Assembly (NCBI RefSeq): GCF_018069625.1
Contig: NZ_CP072941.1
Location: 62,001-126,000 of the forward strand
Direction of reading: 5' to 3'
DNA length: 64,000 nt
From: Streptomyces yatensis
GTDB lineage: Bacteria; Actinomycetota; Actinomycetes; Streptomycetales; Streptomycetaceae
Shown piece after piece: positions 34,290-42,126 of the stretch. A program made the position numbers and the translations under genes. The notes under the pieces are model-generated. The model had not been told where the DNA came from. It saw nothing but the letters and a program-made list of their open reading frames with translations, and ran no database searches. Position 1 is the first letter of the stretch. Every line of letters starts with the position of its first letter.

Positions 34290-35006
34290 TCACTGTGTCG
34301 TGCTCTGAATGCCGAGGACCTCGTAGAGGTGCTGACCGTGGGCCCATTTCTTCAGTTCCGGGCGGCCCATGAGGATGAGCTGGTGGTGCTGGGCGAAGTC
34401 GACTGCCGGCTGGGTGAAGCTGTTCAGTGCGATCATGATGGGGAGGTCGGCTCCGTGGTGCAGGCGGGCCGTCCCGTTGAACTTCTGCACGTGTCCTGAT
34501 CCGACTGGGTTCTGGTACTGCTTGCACTGCAGTATCAGGAGACGGTCTTCGCCATCACGGGCGGTGACGTCCACGCCGAGGTCCCCGGCGCCGCCGACCC
34601 GCCGCGGGCCCCGGAATCCGTCCCGGACCAGAAGATCGGCGCATGCCTGCTCAAAGCCCGTCGCACTCATCGCGGAGAGCTGCTTCATCTTGAATGTCAG
34701 CACATCAGGGTCGGCCGAATCGTCAGACGGATCGACGAACGTGTCCTCCGGGTTGGCGTAGATGCCGGCGTCGAGCAGGAATGACAGGAGCCTGCCGAGC
34801 AGGAGAAGCACGGACAGTCCGCTGGCGACGATGAGCCCGGTCCACCACGGGTGATCGGCTATCAGGCCCCACAGGTCAACGGTGATCCACCGACTGACGT
34901 CCTCAGTGAGCCATTCCCAGAGCATCTTGGCCGCGGTCAGCGTAAGGACTATGTACAGCAGGAACTTCAGCAGCGGGTCGAGCGACCCGTCTTCTTCGAA
35001 CACCAC
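34290..35006 (-). CDS. Membrane-anchored Mrr-like restriction endonuclease
   Basis: 238 residues. Two membrane segments (LLKFLLYIVLTLTAAKMLWE; GLIVASGLSVLLLLGRLLSF) are followed by a PD-(D/E)xK nuclease: GFEQACADLLVRDGFR, GGAGDLGVDVTARDG and LILQCKQY (D...QxK). It probably cleaves DNA at the membrane; members of the Mrr family often act on modified or foreign DNA. It lies 40 bp downstream of a second, different membrane Mrr-like gene. The C-terminal half is duplicated at 5066-5380. Confidence 0.85.
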   Translation of the reverse strand: MVFEEDGSLDPLLKFLLYIVLTLTAAKMLWEWLTEDVSRWITVDLWGLIADHPWWTGLIVASGLSVLLLLGRLLSFLLDAGIYANPEDTFVDPSDDSADPDVLTFKMKQLSAMSATGFEQACADLLVRDGFRGPRRVGGAGDLGVDVTARDGEDRLLILQCKQYQNPVGSGHVQKFNGTARLHHGADLPIMIALNSFTQPAVDFAQHHQLILMGRPELKKWAHGQHLYEVLGIQSTTQ

Positions 35007-35046
35007 ACCCCCAGACGAGATGGATCATGAGCAGGGACTCTGCCGG

Positions 35047-35727
35047 TCAGGCTGCGCGCCTGAACCGGTTCGGGCGGGAGCGCGCGGAGACTTTGAGAAG
35101 TTCGTGTAGGGCGGTGCCGTTCTCGGCCCAGCGCTGCAGCTTCTCCCGGTCGGCCCAGTGGACGCCATGCCGGTCACCCCACGCCATGGCATCCCGGGTG
35201 AAGGCACCGTTGGTGACGACGACAGCATGATCGGCCCTATGGACCGGCCCGGCCGTCCCCTTCACCGCGTACATCACCGATGACCCCACCTTCCCGCCGA
35301 CGCGGGTGTGCTTGGCTTGCACGACGATCCGACCGCGCTGTGGGTGATCGCCGATGACGTCGGCGGCCTGGTCTCCCTTCCCACCGACCCTGCGGGCCGA
35401 CCACCCGTCGCGGATGAGCAGGTCCCGCAGTGCGATCTCGAACTCCTTGTCGTTCATGGCGTCGATATCCGCCAGCGTGATCCGCAAACGTGCCAGCATG
35501 TCGGACCGGGCCCGCCGTGCCCGGGCCGAGCGGAACAGCCGCCAGAGCCCGTAGATGAGACCACCGGCAGCCAGAATGAGGAGGAACGGCCACCCTCGGA
35601 CCACCGCGCTCTGTGCCGCGAGGGCCATCTGGAACAGCAAGGTCATCGCGGCCAGAGCGACGACTGCGGCCGCGATGTTCTCGCCGGTGCCGCGGGGCTT
35701 GCGCAGCCGTAGTCGGCGCCGGGCCAT
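35047..35727 (-). CDS. Membrane-anchored restriction endonuclease, Mrr-like (second type)
   Basis: 226 residues with two N-terminal membrane helices (IAAAVVALAAMTLLFQMALA; FLLILAAGGLIYGLWRLF). A nuclease domain follows: FEIALRDLLIRDGWSARRVG, KGDQAADVIGDHPQRG and IVVQAKHT (D...QxK). Related in plan to the next gene but clearly diverged. The start overlaps the stop of the small membrane protein upstream (ATGA), so they form one transcript with the downstream nuclease. Confidence 0.85.
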   Translation of the reverse strand: MARRRLRLRKPRGTGENIAAAVVALAAMTLLFQMALAAQSAVVRGWPFLLILAAGGLIYGLWRLFRSARARRARSDMLARLRITLADIDAMNDKEFEIALRDLLIRDGWSARRVGGKGDQAADVIGDHPQRGRIVVQAKHTRVGGKVGSSVMYAVKGTAGPVHRADHAVVVTNGAFTRDAMAWGDRHGVHWADREKLQRWAENGTALHELLKVSARSRPNRFRRAA

Positions 35728-35927
35728 CAGGGTGCCGCCGGGGCGGACACCGACGGCTTGGGCGAAGGCGGCTCATCGGACTTGGCTTCGCCGAACCCGA
35801 AGACCTGGCCCCACAGCCAGACTCCCGCGATCAGTGCGGCGACCATCCAACCGCTCATCTTCTTCCCGCCAGGGCGCGGGTTGCGCCGTATGTGGCTGCG
35901 GACGACGTGGTATCCCTGCGGTGGCAT
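35727..35927 (-). CDS. Small single-span membrane protein
   Basis: 66 residues from the ATG at 35927, preceded by AGGGGAAA. The N-terminal MPPQGYHVVRSHIRRNPRPG is of a kind common in Streptomyces small proteins. One membrane helix (MVAALIAGVWLWGQVFGFG) and a Pro/Ser-rich tail follow. It is coupled by ATGA to the nuclease downstream; it may be a partner or anchor, but this is unproven. Confidence 0.65.
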   Translation of the reverse strand: MPPQGYHVVRSHIRRNPRPGGKKMSGWMVAALIAGVWLWGQVFGFGEAKSDEPPSPKPSVSAPAAP

Positions 35928-36292
35928 GCTGCTTTCCCCTCCCCTTGGCGGCCGCCGAGTGCGGCACAGGCCTTGGGAATTGGTGTAGCAACAGGCACCG
36001 ACAAAGGCCGCTGGATGATCAAGGAATGCGACGCATGTAAAGCACGAACAGGCCATCGATCACGGGACAAGCAGCGCCCCGTTCGATTGTTCCCGGTTAG
36101 GCACCTTGACCATTGGTTGAGAAACTCGTGGTCGGTACCTCGGCCTCACATGAAGATCGGAAAACGCACGTCCTTGAGCGCCTGTCGTTTGGTCCGAGCT
36201 GCAAGAACAGCGTCACCAGCCGTCCTCGAGCATGAGTGGCAAATGGCGAAAACAGTGCCGTGTTCGATTCGCATGTATGGGTCGTCACTCCT
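35928..36292. other. Intergenic region
   Basis: About 365 bp, more AT-rich than the neighbours around 35990-36130. It probably contains the promoter of the minus-strand nuclease operon and the terminator region of the DUF262 gene. No gene is recognised. Confidence 0.4.
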
Positions 36293-38503
36293 CTACATGC
36301 GGCCGGCCGCCACTGCCTGGTCTCGCAGGGTACGCAGGCTGAGTCGCTCACCCGTCTCGTCCTCGATGTGCCATTCCTTCATGCCCTGGCAGGTTTTGGT
36401 GCCTCGGACGACGGCGCCGGCTTCGTCCACTCGCCCGTAGGGGGTTCCTCCGGTGGCGTTGAGCACGATGCCGCCTTCTTCGTTGATCGTTGCCCAGTGG
36501 TCGACGGACCGGTGGGTGAGGACGATGCGAGTTCCGGCTGTGAGGATGTGGGCGTCGAGCATCTTCGCCACGTCCGTACGGCGGCGTCCCGTCTTACGTC
36601 GGGCCGGGGTGGCACGCGACTGTGGGACAGGGTTCTGGTCGGGTTGCGGGGCGTCTTGCGGTGTCGGGGTGGGGAAGCCGAGCTGTTCGGGGTTCCAGAT
36701 GAGGTCGAAGAGGTGGAGGTAGAGCTGCTGTCGGGTCTGGATGATGGGTGTCATTGCCTCTTTCGGCCCGAACGACCGGAGGAGTTTGTCCAGCTGGTGC
36801 GTCTTGATGAAGTCGCGCAAGATTGGGTTACGGCGGTTGTATCCCGGCGAGATGATGCCGAGCAGGATGTTGCTCCGTGCATATAAGGGGGCTTTGTCGT
36901 GCAGCGGCATGTCGTTGATGCTCGAATTCTCCCTCCCCTCCAACAGTCCCAGACCGCCCAGTTGGTTGCGGAGGCTTCGGAAGACGACCGGGTCCGGGAT
37001 TTCCTTTTCAACGCGACTCGGATGGTTGGCCCACAAATGTTCGATATGAAATTGCGTCCTGTCGAGGTAAGCCAGGACATCGTTGGGCCGCTCGCAGCTT
37101 TCCTCCACGTAGGCGGTGGCGCGGGCCAGCAGGTACCTGATCTGGTGTGAGTTGTTGCCCCGCAATCCGAGAGTCGATGCCTCGGGGAGCAAGGCGCCAT
37201 CGAGGAGGGCGAGTTGGCCCAGTGCGGCGGCTACGTCGGCGGGGGTACGGCACTCTCGCAGCACCGGAACGAGCCTACCGTGGACAAGCTCGGCAATTTC
37301 GGGCGCCTGCACGGGCAGATCCTGTAGTACCTGCAGCGCGTACCAGCGGTCGATGTAGGCGGCCACCAAGCGGCCTTTGTCCTTCGCTTGGGATGGGCGG
37401 TCGGTGGGGCGGATGGCGGCGAGAATCGCGACCGTTTGTTCGCCGAGCCCGTTGCGTTCGTTGAACAGCACCGCCTCCAGCCTGTCGCCGTCCTTCTTCA
37501 GTGCGCGGCTCGCGGCGAGGATAGGTCTGAAGAGCCGTGCCGTCTCCAGCAGGCTCTGCACGAAGTCCAGGAAGTTCTCGGGGCGATCGGGAACCAGCCC
37601 CAGGTACTTTGCGTTCTGCCGCACCCACACGTTGAGGTTGGCGTCGATCTGCCGGCGGTCCTCGGCATGGTCGGGGCGGGCGTAGCGGGCCAGCAGCGTT
37701 GCTTTGATAAAGCGTGAGGCCGCGCCTGGGTCTTCACGGTCGGTGGCCAGCTCTCGCAGCATCTCCTGCCAGCGGGTGTTCAGCTGGTCCTCGCCGGTCC
37801 CGACGTTGGCCAGCAGGTGGCTTTTGAGAAGATCGACGGCGGTGAGCCGGGCACCGCGGTCGTTCATCGTCTCGAACATGCGGTAGCCGTGGTCCTGGTT
37901 GGCCGCCCGGATGCCGACCAGCACCACCCGGTCCAGGAGCCAGTCGGTGAACCGGTCGAGCTTGTCCGCGTCGAGTTCCTCCGCCAGCTGGGCTTCGATC
38001 TGCTGGCTGCGGGCCCACAGGTTCCGGCGGGACAGAGAGTCTCCGAGCCCGGTCTCGTACACACGGCCCTCGTCGATGGCACGCAGCACCGGCTCGTGAT
38101 CACTGATCCCGATGGAGAAGTGGGCGCCGTCGGTGGTGATCGCCCTGTTCAGCCGGTCGACACGCCGCGCGTCACCGTGATCCCTGACGCGAGCCCGCAG
38201 CTGGAGAAAGAGCAGGTGGAGCGTCACGAACCGTTGCTGGCCGTCCACCAGGCAGCGCCGGTTCTTGGACTGCTCGTAGTAGACGAACGGGCCCAGGAAG
38301 TACTGCGGCGCGTTGCCCGGCCGGCGGATGAGCGCCGGATCGTTCGACCAGTGCGAGAAGGACGTGCATAAGTCCCGCAGCAGTGTCCGGACTTCTTCCT
38401 CACCCCAGGTGTAATCGCGCTGGTAGTAGTCGACTTGGTAAGCGACGTCGCGGAACAGCTCCTTCAGGCTGAAGCCCTGGGACTTGATCTCGTCGACGCC
38501 CAT
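36293..38503 (-). CDS. DUF262/DUF1524 (GmrSD-like) protein with RAMA-like C-terminus
   Basis: 736 residues. The DUF262 N-terminus shows YYQRDYTWGEEEV (26-38) and the hallmark LVDGQQRFVTLHLLF (DGQQR, 87-91). DUF1524 shows HIEHLWANHPSR near residue 485, an HNH-like site. The last 80 residues (MLDAHILTAGTRIVLTHRSV, then GRVDEAGAVVRG and GMKEWHIE) resemble the RAMA domain proposed to read modified DNA. GmrSD-type enzymes are type IV restriction systems acting on glucosylated cytosine DNA. The ATG at 38503 follows GGAGGGGAG. Confidence 0.88.
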   Translation of the reverse strand: MGVDEIKSQGFSLKELFRDVAYQVDYYQRDYTWGEEEVRTLLRDLCTSFSHWSNDPALIRRPGNAPQYFLGPFVYYEQSKNRRCLVDGQQRFVTLHLLFLQLRARVRDHGDARRVDRLNRAITTDGAHFSIGISDHEPVLRAIDEGRVYETGLGDSLSRRNLWARSQQIEAQLAEELDADKLDRFTDWLLDRVVLVGIRAANQDHGYRMFETMNDRGARLTAVDLLKSHLLANVGTGEDQLNTRWQEMLRELATDREDPGAASRFIKATLLARYARPDHAEDRRQIDANLNVWVRQNAKYLGLVPDRPENFLDFVQSLLETARLFRPILAASRALKKDGDRLEAVLFNERNGLGEQTVAILAAIRPTDRPSQAKDKGRLVAAYIDRWYALQVLQDLPVQAPEIAELVHGRLVPVLRECRTPADVAAALGQLALLDGALLPEASTLGLRGNNSHQIRYLLARATAYVEESCERPNDVLAYLDRTQFHIEHLWANHPSRVEKEIPDPVVFRSLRNQLGGLGLLEGRENSSINDMPLHDKAPLYARSNILLGIISPGYNRRNPILRDFIKTHQLDKLLRSFGPKEAMTPIIQTRQQLYLHLFDLIWNPEQLGFPTPTPQDAPQPDQNPVPQSRATPARRKTGRRRTDVAKMLDAHILTAGTRIVLTHRSVDHWATINEEGGIVLNATGGTPYGRVDEAGAVVRGTKTCQGMKEWHIEDETGERLSLRTLRDQAVAAGRM

Positions 38504-38949
38504 ACCGACGCTCCCCTCCGCCACGTGTCCGCTCACGCCCGTGCATGTCCATGCTGCCAACCCGTTACAGCCAGGTACAGACAGCGCCGGTAGCACGCAT
38601 AAGTCGGGTGCTGTCAGACCACCCGTGGTGGCGACGCGGCTGTTCCGGGTGAGTGGGCTCCTGCGGGGTCGAGTGCGTGCCGTTGGGGTCGGGGAACCGT
38701 GAGAGCCACCAACAGCCTGAGCGTCTGGGCATCTGGCCTGAATGGACACGGGCCGAGGCCGACGGCCTGGCCCGCACCCGCTCGTGGGTCCTCGAAGCGC
38801 TTCTGGCCGCGCACACAGAGGGGGAACTCGACGCGTCCGTTCCGGCCGGCAGCACATTCGGCACGGCGGAGTGTGGTGGATGCCGCATCTACCACAATCA
38901 GAGGGTGTGCGAGTGAGCCGGGACCAAGGAGGAAGGCAGGGGCCGGACC
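38504..38949. other. Stretch without a confident gene
   Basis: A plus-strand frame ending at 38916 contains GLARTRSWVLEALLAAHTEG and CGGCRIYHNQRVCE. It has some protein-like character but no ribosome site and no recognisable start. It may be the tail of a decayed gene. Confidence 0.3.
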
Positions 38950-39075
38950 GTCGAGGAGGCAACCGAAGGGTTCGGGCTGTTGCGTAAGGTTCTGTTGCGG
39001 GAGTATGCCGAGGGGCGTGTCGAGCTGCGGATCACCATGGCTCCCTCCGGGAGCACAGGGAGGGCGGCGGTATGA
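38950..39075 (+). pseudogene. Short C-terminal coding remnant
   Basis: The frame reads TVEEATEGFGLLRKVLLREY then AEGRVELRITMAPSG and ends at 39075, overlapping the next ATG (ATGA). Composition is gene-like. AAGGAGGAAGG lies at 38924, yet no ATG or GTG follows at the right distance; a TTG near 38978 is possible. It may be a very small gene or a remnant. Confidence 0.3.
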
Positions 39076-39362
39076 GCGCAGTGGCAGCGGACGGGCACAA
39101 GCCCCTGATCCCGCACCCCAAGACCACGGTGGAGGACCCGCGTACGGCTTTGGTGCAGATTGCGCCGAACCGGGTGGCCGCGTTCGACGCCGAGCGGACG
39201 GCGGCGGTGGAGGCAGCCAGCAGCCAGGTCAACGTCATCTGGACCCTGATCCGTGACCGACGGTACTACCAAGTCACACCTCCAGCATCCTCGACCTGGA
39301 CGAGGAGCAGGTCGAACTCGGGGTCGTCGGCGGTGTCGCAGGAGTGGCCAACGTACTCGTAG
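39072..39362 (+). pseudogene. Hypothetical gene with probable frameshift
   Basis: From the ATG 39072 the frame reads PLIPHPKTTVEDPRTAL, RVAAFDAERTAAVEAASSQV and NVIWTLIRDRRYYQ. Near 39272 the gene-like frame switches to one reading SHTSSILDLDEEQVELGVVG and GVAGVANVLVAGLASPKRGQ. A single indel would join them. Family not recognised. The 3' part approaches the convergent hypothetical gene at 39409. Confidence 0.4.
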
Positions 39363-39408
39363 CCGGGCTGGCATCCCCCAAGAGGGGCCAGCTAGTCACG
39401 GTCGCGAC

Positions 39409-39681
39409 TCAGTCCCTCCGGTCCTCGACCAACCAGCTGTCCCCTAGTTCGCGTCGCAACGCCGCCAAGGCTGTGTCGGCGTTGCTACGGAACGATTCGT
39501 ACTGCTCGCGGGACCAGGGTGAAGGACCCGCCGGGTAGTCCCAGTCAAGTGAGGACTGGTAGCAGTTGGCGAGCCTCGTGAGTTCGTCCCTGGTGGTCGG
39601 AGCGATCGGCAGCCTGTCCAAGTCAGACTGGTATCCAAGAGGACTGTCGACGTCGGGCATGTTCGAAGGGCCTGGCCACAA
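39409..39681 (-). CDS. Hypothetical protein
   Basis: Up to 90 residues; a start at the ATG 39660 would give 83. It reads GYQSDLDRLPIAPTTRDELT, then SREQYESFRSNADTALAALR and ends ELGDSWLVEDRRD. The charged, helical composition is gene-like, but the ribosome site is weak. No family is recognised. Confidence 0.45.
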   Translation of the reverse strand: MWPGPSNMPDVDSPLGYQSDLDRLPIAPTTRDELTRLANCYQSSLDWDYPAGPSPWSREQYESFRSNADTALAALRRELGDSWLVEDRRD

Positions 39682-39769
39682 GGTTTAACCAAGGCGGACA
39701 AACCACACGCCGGGGACCCGATTCGACCCCCGGAACAACACCCGCTTCCCCAGCGGGACGCTGTAGCCA

Positions 39770-39990
39770 ATGGCCCGTGGTTCAAGCCTTCTGCACCTGT
39801 GGCGATGTCCTCGTATGCGGGCAGGACACGCGTCTGGGTCCGGACACCGGCCCAGACCTCAGCGTCGGCCGGGACCGCATCGACGCCGGCGTCGGCGGCC
39901 GCCCGGGCTACACGGGCGTAGGCGGCCTGGGTTACGGGGTGTACGGCTTCGCGGATCGGCCGCGGAGGACGACGGCCTCATCCTCGGCTG
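39770..39990 (-). pseudogene. Coding fragment of unknown protein
   Basis: The minus-strand frame reads IREAVHPVTQAAYARVARAA, ADAGVDAVPADAEVWAGVRT and TRVLPAYEDIATGAEGL, which is protein-like, but no start or clear end is visible and it runs into a low-information region. Probably a decayed gene. Confidence 0.3.
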
Positions 39991-40163
39991 TCCACCTTCG
40001 CGGGCGGCCCCGGCACCTCCGGCCAGACGATGGTCCTCTATTTCGCTTCTGGGGGCCTTGTGGACCTGCCGCAGGATCCGAGGTGCCGTCGAGGCCGGGG
40101 GATCACCGGTTCAACTGCCGGCGGTGGGCTCGATGGGATGCGGGCGGAACCGGTTCCCGGTCC

Positions 40164-41093
40164 TCAGGCGTGGCCGAGCCGGCGGTCGAGCGCGGCACCG
40201 ACGTCGGGGCAGTTCCTGCGGACGGTGTCGAGGAAGGCGCCCAGCACCGGGGAGCGGTTGCGGTCGGCGAAGGACAGGACCAGGTCGGGCAGCGCCGTGC
40301 GCGGGGTCACCTCGCAGAACCGGACGCCCGGGCGGGGGGCCGACAGCATGCGGGAGGGTCCCAGGCCCACGCCGACCCCGCAGGCGGCCAGGCCGATGAT
40401 GGTGTGCACGTCCCGGGCGACGGTCGCGCCGTCCAGCGCGGCGGCGTCCTCGCCGAGCAGGGTGCGCAGCCCGGCGGCGACCGCGGGCTCGTCCTTTGCG
40501 GGGGCCACGATCAGCGGCTGCCGCCGCAGCTGGTCCACACTCACCGACGCCTGGCCCGCGTAGGGGTGCGTGCCGCTGACGACGGCGATGAGATGGTCGT
40601 GCCCGACCGGGACGGACACCAGGTGCTCGGCCCCGGCGCCCCGTGGCGGCCCGAGGGTGACGGCCACGTCCAGTTCCCCGGCCATCAGAGCGGCGGCGCT
40701 GCGGCCGGACGCCATCTCATGCAACTCCAGCCGTACATCGGGCCGTTCGCGGCCGAATCGGCCCAGGACGTCAGGCAGCGGGTCGAGCAGTGCGGAGGCG
40801 ATGAACCCCAGGCGCAGTCGGCCCGTCTCACCGCGCGCCGCCCGTCCGGCGTCGAGGGTGGCCGCCGTCATTTCCTCCAGCGCCCGCCGCGCCCGGATGA
40901 GGAACGCCTGGCCCGCGGCGGTCGGGAACACGCCCTGGCGCGTGCGGTCGAACAGCCGGGCGCCGGTCTCGCGCTCCAGGTCGGCGATCTGTTTGGACAG
41001 CGGGGGCTGCGCGATGCCCAGCGCGTGGGCTGCGTGGCCGAAGTGTCCGTGCTCGGCGAGGGTGAGCGCGTACCGCAGATGCCGTGCCTCCAT
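40164..41093 (-). CDS. LysR-family transcriptional regulator
   Basis: 309 residues. An N-terminal winged helix-turn-helix (LRYALTLAEHGHFGHAAHAL, then AQPPLSKQIADLERETGARL) is followed by a periplasmic-binding-like effector domain (LGFIASALLDPLPDVLGRF; LIVAPAKDEP). The ATG at 41093 follows GGAAGGGG and is preferred over the ATG at 41108. It is divergent from the hydrolase/transporter pair, which it probably regulates from the 90-bp gap between them. Confidence 0.92.
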   Translation of the reverse strand: MEARHLRYALTLAEHGHFGHAAHALGIAQPPLSKQIADLERETGARLFDRTRQGVFPTAAGQAFLIRARRALEEMTAATLDAGRAARGETGRLRLGFIASALLDPLPDVLGRFGRERPDVRLELHEMASGRSAAALMAGELDVAVTLGPPRGAGAEHLVSVPVGHDHLIAVVSGTHPYAGQASVSVDQLRRQPLIVAPAKDEPAVAAGLRTLLGEDAAALDGATVARDVHTIIGLAACGVGVGLGPSRMLSAPRPGVRFCEVTPRTALPDLVLSFADRNRSPVLGAFLDTVRRNCPDVGAALDRRLGHA

Positions 41094-41184
41094 GGCCACC
41101 CCTTCCATACCTGAGAAGTATCGTGGCCGAGCCTGTCACATCTTTCAGTGGATGACGCTGCCGTCGCCGACTGGGATGGGGGCC

Positions 41185-42126
41185 ATGACGTCCTGCATGA
41201 ACTCCGATGTGAACGACACCGCCTTCGTTCTCGGTCACGGCGCCCGGCACGGCTCATGGCAGCGGGCGGCGACACAGCACGCCCCACTCGCCGATGCCGG
41301 TGCCGGTGCCGCGCGTGTGGCCGCCGGCCTGCCGGAGCACGGCTTCAGCGCTCCCCTGCCCAGCGGGTACCCGCTGCCTGGCCGGGCCGGTCCGCTGACC
41401 GGGAGGGCGTCGTCGCCTGCGGCGACCTGTGCGGCGAGGTCGCAGCTGACGGGGTGCTTGGTGAGCGGCACGCGGCGGCCGATGCCGCAGCCGGCCGGCG
41501 TGACGATGGGCGAGTGCACCCGTGGCGTCTGGGACACGCTGCGCCGGGCCGGCCGCCACCGCCGTCTCGTGCTCGTCGCGCACCGCGCGGGCGGCACGCC
41601 CGCGTGGTCGGCCGCACCATGCGCGCCCGGGCCGGCCGGCCGCATCGCCTGCCTCTGCGCGTCCGTCCCCGCCGGCCGCCCCCGCCTCTCCGGCCACCCC
41701 GGCACCCCCGAGAACGCCACCGCACGGAGGCACAGCCTGAGCCCCGGTGATCCCCAGCCGCTGGATGCGGTGCGGACCGACCCGCTCCAGCCGGATTCCG
41801 CCTGCGTCCAGGAGCTGCGGCAGGCCCGTTCCCACGGCACACCCGCCGGCCGCTTCGACCGCCGGCGCTCCGCGCTCGGCCCCGGCCTGCCGCCGGCCGT
41901 CCCGGCGGCCCCGGCCGCCCTGGCCACGGCGCGGTGGGGCCGTATCCCGCGCGCCTTCTGGCGCCGCGCGCAGGACCGGGCGCTGCCGACGGCCGCACAG
42001 GGCCTGATGACCGCGGAGGCCGGCCGGGCCGTGCCGGGCGCGCCATCGACCGTCCCCACCCTGCCGGCCGGCCGCAGCCCGATCGCCGACCGGCCGCGGG
42101 AACTCGCCGGGACCCTGGTCCGGTGA
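41185..42126 (+). CDS. Alpha/beta-hydrolase-like protein lacking catalytic residues
   Basis: About 313 residues. The fold is visible from AFVLGHGARHGSWQRAA (the usual VLVHGxxHGxW) and the C-terminal WGRIPRAFWRRAQDRALPTA followed by AAQGLMTAEAG. At the nucleophile elbow, where GHSxGG is expected, it has LVLVAHRAGG: the serine is Arg. The C-terminal catalytic His position (normally SHSPF) reads AGRSPI. The middle is alanine/proline-rich. It is likely inactive as an esterase, or decaying. The start is uncertain (ATG 41176, 41185 or 41197). It overlaps the transporter gene by four bases (GTGA). Confidence 0.55.
   Translation: MTSCMNSDVNDTAFVLGHGARHGSWQRAATQHAPLADAGAGAARVAAGLPEHGFSAPLPSGYPLPGRAGPLTGRASSPAATCAARSQLTGCLVSGTRRPMPQPAGVTMGECTRGVWDTLRRAGRHRRLVLVAHRAGGTPAWSAAPCAPGPAGRIACLCASVPAGRPRLSGHPGTPENATARRHSLSPGDPQPLDAVRTDPLQPDSACVQELRQARSHGTPAGRFDRRRSALGPGLPPAVPAAPAALATARWGRIPRAFWRRAQDRALPTAAQGLMTAEAGRAVPGAPSTVPTLPAGRSPIADRPRELAGTLVR

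Noticed and set aside
39690..39775. tRNA-like pattern (CCCGC-loop-GCGGG stem and a GATTCGA/TCGAATC box)
   Set aside because: On neither strand do acceptor, D-, anticodon and T-arms come in the right order; on the minus strand the loop lacks U33, and on the plus strand the TTCGA box lies before the anticodon-like stem.
39777..41114. 445-residue plus-strand ORF
   Set aside because: Mirror frame of the clearly supported LysR gene on the other strand; no domain and a poor start.
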